Shown: positions 45,739 through 54,713, counted from the stretch's first letter. The stretch: 64,000 nucleotides of DNA from Planctomycetota bacterium (GCA_029259635.1 JAJDEU010000013.1:372001-436000), one strand, 5' to 3'. Program-made: numbers and translations. Notes: a model not told the origin generated them from the letters alone.

Positions 45739-46515
45739 ATGATCAAGAAGAGCTATGCCGCGCTGATCGCGTCGAGCATGTTGTCCCTCGCGCTTTTCCC
45801 GCTCGCCGGATGCACCGCCGAGGAGACCACAACGAACGGAACTCAGGAGCCGACGACGTCGGCAGCTGAGGCCACCCTGGAAGCGGAGCCGACCGAAGAC
45901 TCGCCTGCGGCCGATGATTCGGTTCACGAGCTGACCGCAAAAATTCGCAAGTTCATCAAGGACAAGGCGATCGACAAGAGCAATTCCAGCTGGCGCACGA
46001 GATTACCAACCCCGCCGAAGCTGCGCTTCAAGCCCGGCGTAACGGTCAAATGGCACCTCGACACGACGGAAGGTGACATCGTCATCACGCTGATGCCCGA
46101 AGTCGCTCCGATGCACGTCTCCAGCACGATGTATCTCTCCGAACTGGGCTTCTATGACGACCTCACCTTCCACCGCATCCTGCCGAACTTCATGGCACAG
46201 GGTGGATGCCCGCTCGGGTCGGGCATGGGCAATCCCGGCTACAAATTCGGCGGTGAGATCAGCCGCGACGCAAAACACGTGGGTCCGGGCATTCTTTCGG
46301 CGGCGAATACCGGGCGGCCGAATTCCGACGGTAGTCAGTTCTTCCTGACCTTCGTCTCGACTCCCTGGCTAGACGGCAAGCACACGGTCTACGGCAAGGT
46401 CTCTGAAGGGCTCGATATCGTGAAGAAGCTCGAATCTTTCGCCGGAACCCAAGCCAACGGCGGGCGCCCGAAGAAGAAGGTCCTGATCAATACGGCCACC
46501 GTCACTCTCGAGTAG
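45739..46515 (+). CDS. Cyclophilin-type peptidyl-prolyl cis-trans isomerase, lipoprotein (258 aa)
   Basis: Catalyses proline isomerisation during folding of exported proteins. The ATG at 45739 is chosen because it starts a lipoprotein signal (MIKKSYAALIASSMLSLALF...LAGC) and has AGGG upstream. A Thr/Glu-rich linker (about residues 28-85) precedes the cyclophilin domain: TTEGDIVITLMPEVAPMHVS, FYDDLTFHRILPNFMAQGGC (active-site FHR and the FMxQGG block), SAANTGRPNSDGSQFFLTF, WLDGKHTVYGKV. It is divergent from the candidate selenoprotein; the 290-base gap should carry both promoters. A strong terminator follows. Confidence 0.94.
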   Translation: MIKKSYAALIASSMLSLALFPLAGCTAEETTTNGTQEPTTSAAEATLEAEPTEDSPAADDSVHELTAKIRKFIKDKAIDKSNSSWRTRLPTPPKLRFKPGVTVKWHLDTTEGDIVITLMPEVAPMHVSSTMYLSELGFYDDLTFHRILPNFMAQGGCPLGSGMGNPGYKFGGEISRDAKHVGPGILSAANTGRPNSDGSQFFLTFVSTPWLDGKHTVYGKVSEGLDIVKKLESFAGTQANGGRPKKKVLINTATVTLE

Positions 46516-46548
46516 AAGCTATCGAGTAAGACACGCAACGCGCACCGA

Positions 46549-46584
46549 GCGCCGTTGAAGTCCGTGGGCTTCAACGGCGCTTTT
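46549..46584 (+). terminator. Rho-independent terminator after the cyclophilin gene
   Basis: A perfect 12-bp stem (GCGCCGTTGAAG / CTTCAACGGCGC) with an 8-base loop is followed directly by TTTT, 33 bases after the plus-strand stop codon. The minus side lacks a T run, so it acts chiefly on the cyclophilin transcript. Confidence 0.9.
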
Positions 46585-46587
46585 CGT

Positions 46588-47742
46588 TTACAGCTCACCG
46601 AGCAGTCTCCGGTAGGCCGCGTAGCGAGAGGGAGCAATCGCGCCGCTCCTCGAAGCTTCGACAACCGCACAGCCCGGCTCGTGTACGTGCGTGCAGTCTC
46701 GAAACCGACAGCTCCCTCGAAAGTCCTCGAACTCTCGAAACGATCGGCGCAAGCCTTCCGCGTCGAGCTTCCACAGGCCGAAGGTGCGAATCCCCGGAGT
46801 GTCGATCAGCCGCGCACCGGTCGCCATGACGCGGAGCGCCGACGACGTCGTGGTATGTCGCCCCTTCCCGTCTCCCTCCCGAACTCCGCCGGTATCCCGC
46901 GAAACCGAGGGATCGAGAGCATTGAGCAGGGACGACTTTCCAACGCCGCTGTGACCGGTGAACACGCAGGTCTTCGACGCGAGAACGGATCGAAGATCGG
47001 CAACGCCCTCACCGCTCTCGGCCGAAGTCAAAAAGCACGGAATCCCAAGCTCTCGATAGGGAGCGAGTATTTCGAGCACGCGGTCGCGCTCGCTCTCGTC
47101 ACCGAGCAGGTCCACCTTGTTGACACACAGAACGGGCGACACGCCGCCATAGTCGAGCGCGACGAGGAATCGATCGATCAATGCTGGACGAAGGGGTGGC
47201 GAAACCACGGAGAGCACGACCACCGCGAGATCGATATTGGCGGCGAGCACCCGCTCGCGATCCGCATTCGCGGGATCCGGTCGAGCGAGCGAAGAGCGAC
47301 GAGCCCGAACCGCAATGACGCGAGCCCCCTCGCCTTCCTCATCGAGCTCGACAAAATCGCCGACGGCAATACTGCTCTGCTGAGTACGCGCCAACTCTTG
47401 ACTCAAGCTCGCCTCTAACTCTTCGCCGTCCACCATCACCCTCACGCGGCCGCGCTGAACGCCTACGATTAACGCAACCCGTCCAGCCCCGAACGAAACT
47501 TCACCAGCTACCTCAACTTGTCGAGCGCGTTTCGATTCCGTCCCAGGGCGACTCGAAACGGGTTCGAATCCATCCTCTTCATCCTCCGTTCCCCACTCCC
47601 GCTTGCGCGGACGTTTTCGTGGTGCATTCGCGCGACGCTCTTTCGAGCGCAGCTTGCGTTGCTTTTGTTCTTCGAGGGGTACCCAACGGTGGATAGCCCG
47701 CAGCGCCTCTTTACGAATCTCTGCTTTGTCTTTTGGATCCAA
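46588..47742 (-). CDS. rsgA: Ribosome small-subunit-dependent GTPase A (384 aa)
   Basis: Circularly permuted GTPase assisting 30S maturation. G motifs appear in permuted order: NKVDLL (G4), TSAESGEG (G5), GHSGVGKSSLLN (G1), DTPG (G3), followed by the zinc-binding CRFRDCTHVHEPGC. An OB-fold domain precedes (RVRVMVDGEELEAS to VGDFVELD). Start: the frame is open to a GTG at 47970, but that extension is non-conserved in character; a TTG at 47742 has GGAGAG five bases upstream and is preferred. Even so the N-terminus keeps a 100-residue Lys/Arg-rich extension unusual for the family. Confidence 0.9.
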   Translation of the reverse strand: MDPKDKAEIRKEALRAIHRWVPLEEQKQRKLRSKERRANAPRKRPRKREWGTEDEEDGFEPVSSRPGTESKRARQVEVAGEVSFGAGRVALIVGVQRGRVRVMVDGEELEASLSQELARTQQSSIAVGDFVELDEEGEGARVIAVRARRSSLARPDPANADRERVLAANIDLAVVVLSVVSPPLRPALIDRFLVALDYGGVSPVLCVNKVDLLGDESERDRVLEILAPYRELGIPCFLTSAESGEGVADLRSVLASKTCVFTGHSGVGKSSLLNALDPSVSRDTGGVREGDGKGRHTTTSSALRVMATGARLIDTPGIRTFGLWKLDAEGLRRSFREFEDFRGSCRFRDCTHVHEPGCAVVEASRSGAIAPSRYAAYRRLLGEL

Positions 47743-48259
47743 TGGATCTCTCCGATTTCGAACGACTGAACCCGAATTCGATCGGGCTTGAGCGCGGGGA
47801 TCAGAAGACGGCAACGCCCGCGCTCCCCAGAGACCGGCGTCGTTGGACGCGCTCTCCCTTGAGGCTTGATGACGGGCTCGCGGGACCGGAGACAGACCGG
47901 TAGCGGAGATCGTTCGCTCAAAAACGGAAAGCGCGCGAGCTCGCGACTCGTCGAGCCCGGACGGGCACACGAATGCGGCTCTCGCTCGTCCATCCGCCCT
48001 CTTCGGCAGTCCTCAATCGGTCGAAATCGACCGTACGTGGATCAGCAGATGCGGGCGGAGACGGCGGCAATGACAGCTGTTTGGATAGTCATAATGCTCA
48101 TTCTCCTCGTGAAATCCTGCGGGAGTTCAGCCTCCCGACGCGACCGATCCTAACCCGTCATCTCGAATCGCGGCCGCGAATTGATCGAGAAATTCTATTT
48201 CTCGCGAAGGATGCTCGCCTCCTGCGTCACCCTAACTGAACCGCTTCTCTGCGGTCTTC
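47743..48259. other. Intergenic region between rsgA and the ECF sigma gene
   Basis: 517 bases if rsgA starts at TTG 47742. It contains only short frames with Arg/Ser-rich translations on both strands (for example 47866-48153 on plus), none with a ribosome site or recognisable features. It must hold the divergent promoters for rsgA and the sigma operon. No strong hairpin was noticed. Confidence 0.45.
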
Positions 48260-48868
48260 ATGGTCGAGCCCAATCCGAATTACACCGATGAACTGAGAGT
48301 GCGCGACCGCATCCTCTCCGGAGATAGCGTCGCCGCCGACGAGTTCTTCAACCGTCACCTAGACTCGCTCTACGAGTTCGTCCACTACCGGGTGGGCCGA
48401 GATCGGTCGCTCGCGGAGGACATGGTTCAAGACACGATGCTGGAGGCGGTTCGCTCGCTCGACCGCTTCGACGGTCGCTCGACCCTGCACACCTGGCTGT
48501 GCGGAATTGCCAAGAACAAGATTCGCGAGTGGCGAAAGAAGCGCAAACCCGTCTTGGTCGAAGACCTGCTCGATGAGTCCGACGAAGCGATCGAATCCAT
48601 CCTCGCTCAAATCGATTGCGAGCCGCTGCCGGAGTGGGCCCTCGATCGGCGCGAGACAGAGGAGCTCGTCGGCGCGACCCTATCCTCCCTACCTCCCGAC
48701 TACCGCTCGGCCCTCGTCAACAAATACGTCGAAGGGCACTCCGTCGCGCAGATCGGCGAGGCTTTGGGCAAAGGCGAGAAGGCTGCGGAGTCGGTACTCA
48801 CCCGCGCCCGGCTCGCCTTCTCGCGCGTCTTTCAGTTGCTCTCGAAGGAGCGCGGTGAGCTGTCATGA
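48260..48868 (+). CDS. ECF-type RNA polymerase sigma factor (202 aa)
   Basis: Alternative sigma factor controlling a specific regulon. Region 2 is visible at VAADEFFNRHLDSLYEFVHYRVGRDRSLAEDMVQDTMLEAVR with the region 2.4-like FDGRSTLHTWLCGIAKNKIREW; region 4 is LPPDYRSALVNKYVEGHSVAQIGEALGKGEKAAESVLTRAR, with the helix-turn-helix. Length is typical. Its stop overlaps the start of the next gene by 4 bases, which encodes a membrane protein with FecR-like features, the expected arrangement for sigma and its regulator. Confidence 0.93.
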   Translation: MVEPNPNYTDELRVRDRILSGDSVAADEFFNRHLDSLYEFVHYRVGRDRSLAEDMVQDTMLEAVRSLDRFDGRSTLHTWLCGIAKNKIREWRKKRKPVLVEDLLDESDEAIESILAQIDCEPLPEWALDRRETEELVGATLSSLPPDYRSALVNKYVEGHSVAQIGEALGKGEKAAESVLTRARLAFSRVFQLLSKERGELS

Positions 48869-51438
48869 GAGCGCCGAATCTCGCGACTCTCGAGCGCAAC
48901 CTCGAGCTCTTGATCGGAAAGTGTTACTCGCCGGCCGTCCCCGATGCGCAGTTTCGAGAGCAACTGCGCGCGCGCGTGCAGGCCGAGCTCGCGACCTCAC
49001 AAGCAACGCCCGCCGTCGCCCCGCATTCAACTCCGCTTCACAGAATGCCGCGCTTCTTGATTCCGCTCGCCGCAGCGGCCGCCGTGCTCGCGATCTTTCT
49101 GAATGAGCCCGTCACTCCAGCTCCGCCCACGCTCGATCAAATCCTCGGCAGTGGCGAACTGGCGTGGCGACCCGCCGCGGAGCCCGAGTGGTCCGTCTGG
49201 ACCTCGCCGAGGCTGGACCTCGCGCTCACCGCATCCGCCGAGTTCGCATCACCGGGCGAGGCCTTCGCCGATCAAGGCGCTTCGATTTCGATGGCGGGTT
49301 CCCCCACTCTCGAGTTCGAACTGGGCGTCGATTCCCGATTGCTTGCAGGCCCTCTTGACGGAAGCCACGCCCCGGTCCTCGCGCTTCAAACCGGAAGTCT
49401 CGACATCGAGCTCAAGCGCGCCGATAAAGCGGCGGCTCTCACCATCGCCGACCGAAATGCGCCCTGTATGATCGATCTCGCGGGCAGCAGGGTTCGCCTC
49501 TCGCACGGCAAGCTCCACGCCGAGTTCGAGAGCGGACCGAACGCAATCGGGCTCCTGCTCTCAAGCGGCAGTGCCCACGTTCGATCCGGAGAGGACTGGA
49601 TCGCTCTGCGTGTCGGAGTTCCCGAACGACTGATCGATGGCGTTCTTCAGCGCGAGGAGGTCGCGATCAGCATGCCGACGTCAACGAGCTCTCGAGAGGA
49701 GCTAGCCACTGATCCCGAATCGACTGCCGAAGAAGTTTCGAACGGGCCACAACCTTCGGTTCGACTGACGGTCGTCTCGGCCTCGGACAAGGAACGGGTT
49801 CGCGAGTTCCGCCTGATCGCCATTCAAGTGGAGAACCAATACAACATCCGCGCTCATGTCGTTGGAGACCTCTCGCTCGACGGCGAGGAGATCGCTCAGA
49901 TCGAGAACCTCTCAGCGGGGAAGTACACGCTGGACGTAATCGCGCCGGGCTATGCCGCTTGGCGGTCTCACGATTTTTGGATCGAAGCCGGCGAGACGAA
50001 GGAACTGGTCGCGGAGCTCGAAGAAGGCGCGATCGTTCGCGGGCGTGTGTTCGACCCGATGGGGAAACCGCTGGCTGGCGCGCTCGTGGTCAACGAAGCC
50101 GAAGCTCTGCCCATGATCATCTCGATGGACGAGCTCCCCCTTCAAGCACAAGTCCAGCGGTTGGCGCGAACGAACGCGGCGGGAGAGTTCGAGCTTCCGC
50201 TGCAGCGATCCGGGCAGACCGTCTTTCGAGCTTCTCATCCCGACTACGCTCCCGGTTGGTCGGCCTTTATCGATCTGAAGACCGGCGAAACCGCGAGTGA
50301 GGTTCTCATTCACACAACGAGAGGGGGAGCGATCCGAGGGCGCGTCGAGACCGAGCAGGGGTTGCCGGCCGTCGGAACGGAGATCCTCGCGAGCCTCAGC
50401 GAAATGAGCGGGAAGCAGCTTCTGACGAGCTACCGCACGCAGAGAACGAGAGAGACCGGCGAGTACCTCATCGATCGGCTTCCGGCTGGCTTCTACGCCC
50501 TACTGCGCTTCCAGTCCACGACGCGCAGTTCGTCCGGGTCAAGCCCCGACCTCAACATCATCGAAGTCAAGGAAGGCGAGGTCGTCGAGTTCAACTTCAT
50601 TCCAGAGCTGGTCGGCACTCGGCTCTTCGGGCGCCTGACCACCGCTAACGGAGCGCCGCTCGCGCGAATGGGGCTCTCGCTCGCACGCCAGGAAGGAGCG
50701 CACTGGAACGAGTCGAAGCAGGACTACGCGATGACCGACGACAACGGAAACTACCAGTTCACCGGCGTCGAAGCTGGGCGCCATGTGATCTATATCACGC
50801 GGGACTTCGGTTCGACGGTCATCAACATCGGCGAGTTCGATATTCCGCGCGCGTCGAACTTCGAGCACAACGTCGAGCTGAGCGACAAAAACATCAGCGG
50901 AATGATTCGCGATCGCGAGACGGGTGAGCCGGTCCGAAACTGCTTCGTAGCGCTCTTTCAAATCGAGACGCCCGACGACCCCGGCATCTTCATCGGGCGT
51001 CAGGTGACGCGTGAAGACGGGCGCTTTCTCTTCCACAATGTCCCCGAGTACTACTACCGCGTCATCGCTCAGTCGACCGTAGAGAACTACGGGCACGAAA
51101 CGGTCGTCGGAATCCTACCGCCATCGTCGGGGGAGCCGATTGAATTCACCCTCACCGTCGGTGGAACCATCGAACTTCACGCCGTCGACTCTGCGGGCAA
51201 TCCGATCGCCGGCGCTGCGATTCGCTTTCTCGATCAAGACGGTTTGGCCGTTGAGTTCAGCATGAGCGATCGCACAAATTCGGACGGGCGCTTCACTACG
51301 CGCGGAGTGCGTCCGGGGACTTGGAACGTGATCGTCAGCGCGAAGGGCTTCGAGCCGGTCACGAAAGTCTGTCGCGTCGTGACCGATCTGACCGAAGAGC
51401 TTGTTTTTCGGCTGGTCGCCACCACCGACGACAAATAA
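48865..51438 (+). CDS. Membrane FecR-like protein with carboxypeptidase-regulatory-like repeats, putative sigma regulator (857 aa)
   Basis: Order: a cytoplasmic N-terminus (about 1-65), one membrane helix (FLIPLAAAAAVLAIFL, about 68-83), a FecR-like beta-rich region (about 120-270, with LALQTGSLDIELKRADKAAA and SGSAHVRSGEDWIALRVG), then four or more carboxypeptidase-regulatory-like beta-sandwiches (ENLSAGKYTLDVIAPGYAAW, IVRGRVFDPMGKPLAGALVV, GNYQFTGVEAGRHVIYITRD, FTTRGVRPGTWNVIVSAKGF). Topology is N-in, C-out. By position (ATGA overlap with the ECF gene) it is probably the anti-sigma or signal-transducing partner, but its N-terminus lacks an obvious zinc anti-sigma motif. Confidence 0.8.
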   Translation: MRAPNLATLERNLELLIGKCYSPAVPDAQFREQLRARVQAELATSQATPAVAPHSTPLHRMPRFLIPLAAAAAVLAIFLNEPVTPAPPTLDQILGSGELAWRPAAEPEWSVWTSPRLDLALTASAEFASPGEAFADQGASISMAGSPTLEFELGVDSRLLAGPLDGSHAPVLALQTGSLDIELKRADKAAALTIADRNAPCMIDLAGSRVRLSHGKLHAEFESGPNAIGLLLSSGSAHVRSGEDWIALRVGVPERLIDGVLQREEVAISMPTSTSSREELATDPESTAEEVSNGPQPSVRLTVVSASDKERVREFRLIAIQVENQYNIRAHVVGDLSLDGEEIAQIENLSAGKYTLDVIAPGYAAWRSHDFWIEAGETKELVAELEEGAIVRGRVFDPMGKPLAGALVVNEAEALPMIISMDELPLQAQVQRLARTNAAGEFELPLQRSGQTVFRASHPDYAPGWSAFIDLKTGETASEVLIHTTRGGAIRGRVETEQGLPAVGTEILASLSEMSGKQLLTSYRTQRTRETGEYLIDRLPAGFYALLRFQSTTRSSSGSSPDLNIIEVKEGEVVEFNFIPELVGTRLFGRLTTANGAPLARMGLSLARQEGAHWNESKQDYAMTDDNGNYQFTGVEAGRHVIYITRDFGSTVINIGEFDIPRASNFEHNVELSDKNISGMIRDRETGEPVRNCFVALFQIETPDDPGIFIGRQVTREDGRFLFHNVPEYYYRVIAQSTVENYGHETVVGILPPSSGEPIEFTLTVGGTIELHAVDSAGNPIAGAAIRFLDQDGLAVEFSMSDRTNSDGRFTTRGVRPGTWNVIVSAKGFEPVTKVCRVVTDLTEELVFRLVATTDDK

Positions 51439-51540
51439 ATGATTTCTCGCGAAGGATCTCCAGGGCGGAAGCCACAGAGTGTGGGAACGGGGAGCACGAG
51501 CCCCCCCAATCGAGCTCCCAACCTTCCTTCCGTGATCGCC

Positions 51541-52431
51541 ATGAAGCCCCTCCCCATCATTCTGCTCTCCGTCGCGCTCTCTACCCTCTCTGCGGGCGTC
51601 CTCTTCGTGATCATGGATCCGACCGAAGTCGAGGGCCAAGTCATCATCGACGAGCCCAGTTCGCCCGACCTCGAAGAGGTCTACGCGCGCCTGAGCGCAC
51701 AGGAAGAGATGATTCAGAGCCTCAGCGCGAAACTCGAGCTGAGATCACCGCAGCGTTCGGGCTCGGCGAGAAACGCTGACCTAGAGTCGGTGGTGCGAAA
51801 CGTCCTTGAGAAAGAGCGTGCGCTCGCCGCCGCAGAGTCGGCGACCACCTCGCCGGATCACTTCAATGTGACTCGAGCCCACGATCAGTTCCTCCGCCTC
51901 CAGCTAGCGGGAGCGAGTGGCTCCGAGATTGCCGCCTTTTGGAACGAGATTCGCGCTCGCGGAAGCGTCGAGGAAGTCCTCACCGCATTCGAGGAGTACG
52001 CGCTCTCCAACCCGAATGACATCGACGCGCAGATTGAGCTCGGCAACGCTTATCTCGAGCGACTCCAGGATGCGACGACCGGTCCGGAGATGGGCAAGTG
52101 GGCAATGAAGGCCGACGGGGCTTTTGACTCAGCTCTGGAGCTGGATGAGACGAACTGGGATGCGCGCTTCAGCAAAGCGGTCTCGCTCTCCTTCTGGCCG
52201 CCGATCTTCGGCAAGCAGGGTGAGGCCATCACTCAATTCGAGACCTTGCTCGATCAACAGAGCCGTTTGGCGCCCGCGAACGATCACGCTCAGACCTACG
52301 TGTTCTTGGGGAACCTGTACCAACAACAGGGCGATGTCGAAAAAGCGATGCAGATTTGGAAGGACGGCAGTATGGCCTTCCCCGATAACGCGGAGCTGGC
52401 GGACAAGTTCGACAACTCGACGTCGAACTAG
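51541..52431 (+). CDS. Membrane-anchored coiled-coil/TPR protein (296 aa)
   Basis: Third gene of the ECF sigma operon. The ATG at 51541 starts a signal anchor (MKPLPIILLSVALSTLSAGV); an ATG directly after the previous stop (51439) is in frame but would place a hydrophilic leader before the anchor. After the anchor come a coiled coil (VYARLSAQEEMIQSLSAKLE, about residues 38-58) and at least three TPR units (DIDAQIELGNAYLERLQDAT; DETNWDARFSKAVSLSFWPP; AQTYVFLGNLYQQQGDVEKA). Likely a periplasmic scaffold related to the sensing pathway; no enzymatic motif was seen. Confidence 0.75.
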   Translation: MKPLPIILLSVALSTLSAGVLFVIMDPTEVEGQVIIDEPSSPDLEEVYARLSAQEEMIQSLSAKLELRSPQRSGSARNADLESVVRNVLEKERALAAAESATTSPDHFNVTRAHDQFLRLQLAGASGSEIAAFWNEIRARGSVEEVLTAFEEYALSNPNDIDAQIELGNAYLERLQDATTGPEMGKWAMKADGAFDSALELDETNWDARFSKAVSLSFWPPIFGKQGEAITQFETLLDQQSRLAPANDHAQTYVFLGNLYQQQGDVEKAMQIWKDGSMAFPDNAELADKFDNSTSN

Positions 52432-52461
52432 CCGCTCGATGGAGCGAGGAAACCCTAGGAT

Positions 52462-52992
52462 CTACGGCCCCTTCGGGGGCCAGGGCGACGCGATTTCCAC
52501 ACTCGGTGGTGCGTCGGCATAGGCCTCCGCTGGCAACTCGGTCTCCTTCGTCACGCCGGCCTTATGTCGCAAGGCCAGCTCGCTGACGGGATAGCAGATC
52601 TCCTGGCCCTCGGACCGCGCGCCGATCATGAGGACCGCGCAGTCGCGGTCACCGGCTCCGATGAGGACGTGCTCGGTACCGGCAGAGCAGTGAAAGAAGT
52701 CCCACTGTGAGAGCGCGCGCTCTTCGCCGTTGACGAGCAAGGTGCACTGGCCTTGGAGCACCAAGAAGTTTTCCTGAAGGTTCTCACGGTGATAGAAGCA
52801 GGCTGTCTGGCCGGGATGCAGGAGGTGGACATTGACTCCGACCTCTGGGAATCGAACGTCCCCCTCGAAGGCACACCAGGTACCGAACTGCTCATTCTGC
52901 TTCCAACGAGCCTTCGTCATATTGACGACGAACCAGCCCTCTCCTTCGGGCACAAGACCGGGATCGCCGCTCAACTTCGCTTCATGTGTCAT
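52462..52992 (-). CDS. Cupin-domain protein (176 aa)
   Basis: Single cupin beta-barrel. The first cupin motif is GVNVHLLHPGQTACFYHRENLQENFLVLQGQ (an HxE-like variant, His-Arg-Glu-Asn) and the second is SAGTEHVLIGAG with its histidine, so a metal site is plausible. Start chosen at ATG 52992; the frame is open to 53106 but the extra residues overlap the neighbouring gene and are Arg/Cys-rich. Function unknown; such proteins are sugar-related enzymes or small-molecule binders. It lies 25 bases downstream of the interrupted hydrolase gene and could have been co-transcribed with it. Confidence 0.82.
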   Translation of the reverse strand: MTHEAKLSGDPGLVPEGEGWFVVNMTKARWKQNEQFGTWCAFEGDVRFPEVGVNVHLLHPGQTACFYHRENLQENFLVLQGQCTLLVNGEERALSQWDFFHCSAGTEHVLIGAGDRDCAVLMIGARSEGQEICYPVSELALRHKAGVTKETELPAEAYADAPPSVEIASPWPPKGP

Positions 52993-53017
52993 TCGACCAT
53001 GATATCCCGTCGCTCGC

Positions 53018-54274
53018 TTACTCGCTCTGCGCGTCGATCGTTTTGGCGAGCAGCGACACGAGCTCGGCTCCGCGCACCTCGGGCAAGCGGTGATCCGCTC
53101 CTTCAATACGCGTCAGCGTGAATCCTGACTCTTGAGCCAAGATCGATGACAACCGATCGAAGGTCTGCCCATTGACGACGTCCTCGGAACCCGCGACGAG
53201 AGTGAAGGGGATCTCTGCGAGCCCACGCACGTCGCTATCCGACCAGTTTCTGCGGGGTGAAGCCGCCGCGACGATGAGGCCAGCCGCGTACTTCTTCGAC
53301 ATCTGCGAATAGGTCACTGCCGGACGATGACCGGAGAGGTAGCCGAAAAACGTGAAGCGGTTGCCGCGAATCGAGTACTCCTTGCGCAACTTCTTGAGCA
53401 AGTCTTCAAGAGCGTGGTGCGAGGGGTGCGTCATCCAGCCCTTCTTGGGATCCGGTACCGCGACGACAATCGTGACCAGCTCCGCTTCTCCCATTCCCCC
53501 AGCGAATAGCTCCGAGATCATCCAGTCCGCGTCTCGGCGACCGTGCTCGCCAGGGGCGAATGCGAGCACGAAGGGATACTCGCGCTCTCTGTCAAAGTTT
53601 TTGGGCAGCAGAATCTTGTAGGGAACCTCCAACCGGTTGCGCGCTCGAAGGATCTCGTACGTCAACCTGGGAGGCGACGCGGGCATTCGTCCCGCGGCGC
53701 GAAGCGCAGCGAGATCCGAATCGGACTCGATCAATTCGAAGTTGACGAAGCCGTCATCGATCGCAGCGAGCAGGCTCTTCTCGGCTCCGTCTAGCTGTCC
53801 GTGGTGAAAGTGCTTTGTTCCATGGGCCGCGGGATTTTGGTCAGGCTGGCGCCCGGGAATGCAGCCGAATCTCTAGATTCGGCGAGGCTTTCGGGTGCCG
53901 GCCTGGGCAGAAGGACGCCGCTCATGGGGCGAATGACTTTTGTCACGGGCTGCTAGATCACCGGAAAGCGAGTAGGCGCAGGCCAGGTTGTAGAGACTCG
54001 TCGCGCGGATTTCTGGAAAAGCGATGGCTTGTTTACCAGCCTCGATCGCGCCTTCGAACTCTCCGTTCAAATGTCGCGCGAAGGCCAACTGATACCAGGT
54101 CACGCCATCCGGATGCCCCTCTTCGATCACCTCCTCCAGCGCCTCGGCAGCTTGGACGTACTTCCCGCGGTCGATCAATTTCTGGATGGCTGCCGCGGAG
54201 AGTGTGTCCCCTGCGGGCACGGCACTCATGAGGAGAGAGGAGAAGAACGCGAGGCCGAGCAGGGACTTTTTCAT
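53018..54274 (-). pseudogene. TPR/alpha-beta-hydrolase gene interrupted by a 162-bp insertion
   Basis: The 5' part (54274 downward) encodes a signal peptide (MKKSLLGLAFFSSLLMSAVP) and TPR hairpins to SLYNLACAYSLSGDL. The frame then runs into an amber stop at 53873-53875. The 3' part, in the same frame, resumes DGAEKSLLAAIDDGFVNFEL and continues with an alpha/beta hydrolase (NRLEVPYKILLPKNFD, late histidine in EGADHRLPEV). Removing 53795-53956, leaving one CTAG, joins SGDL to DGAEKS as a perfect TPR helix. The hydrolase nucleophile region reads FFGYLSGHRPA, not a clean GxSxG, so the enzyme may already have been degenerate. The 3' part could still be translated from TTG 53734. Original role: exported carboxylesterase-like protein with a TPR module. 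Confidence 0.82.
53791..53956. mobile_element. MITE-like insertion flanked by CTAG duplications
   Basis: A 162-bp insertion plus duplicated target CTAG (53791-53794 and 53953-53956). The ends form imperfect terminal inverted repeats: GCTGTCCGTG on one side and GCAGCCCGTG on the other (8 of 10), with further similarity inward. A central perfect palindrome (53864-53883, GCCGAATC/GATTCGGC) supplies the amber codon that truncates the host gene. No transposase frame. Known IS630/Tc1-mariner elements duplicate TA and prefer CTAG targets, so a non-autonomous IS630-type element is the best guess. Confidence 0.8.
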
Positions 54275-54498
54275 GGAGCGGGCTGGGTACGGGGCTGGTT
54301 TCTACCTATGCAGTCGTATAGCGCCCTCAGATGTCCCGTAGAATCCGGATTCGCACCCAAGTCTCACCGACAACGATTCTGCCAAGAGCGCCTTGGCGAT
54401 TCGGCCCTGCGGTGATTAGCTTAGGCATCCACCTCGGCGCCCCCTGCATGATTCACCCGGCGCGTTTTTCGACGACCTCTGCACGTCGACCTCAGCAC

Positions 54499-54702
54499 AT
54501 GAAGAACGGAACCTGCATCAAATGTCAGTCTGAAAAAATCGTGAAGGTTAAGGGCCGAGCGGTTTGGAAGGACTGGCGGAGCTACGTCAAGGCGACCTCT
54601 TTCATCTGCAAAGAATGTGGCTACGTCGAGGAGTGGGTCGTGACCGAGAAGGAGCGCTCCGAGCTCCCCAAAGAAGACTCGCTCTACGACACGATTACTT
54701 GA
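54499..54702 (+). CDS. Small zinc-ribbon protein (67 aa)
   Basis: Two CxxC knuckles, CIKCQ (residues about 6-10) and CKECG (about 38-42), form a rubredoxin/zinc-ribbon-like site; between them lies KIVKVKGRAVWKDWRSYVKA. Start at ATG 54499, after which the protein begins MKNGTCIKCQ; the longer frame from 54331 would add an unlikely Arg/Pro-rich leader. Function unknown; nucleic-acid or protein binding is the usual role of such ribbons. It is a stand-alone plus-strand gene followed by a nested hairpin. Confidence 0.72.
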   Translation: MKNGTCIKCQSEKIVKVKGRAVWKDWRSYVKATSFICKECGYVEEWVVTEKERSELPKEDSLYDTIT

Positions 54703-54713
54703 TTCGTGGAAGT

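Noticed and set aside
47743..47970. N-terminal extension of RsgA to GTG 47970
   Set aside because: The Arg/Ser/Ala-rich translation looks non-coding, and a downstream TTG has a strong GGAGAG site.
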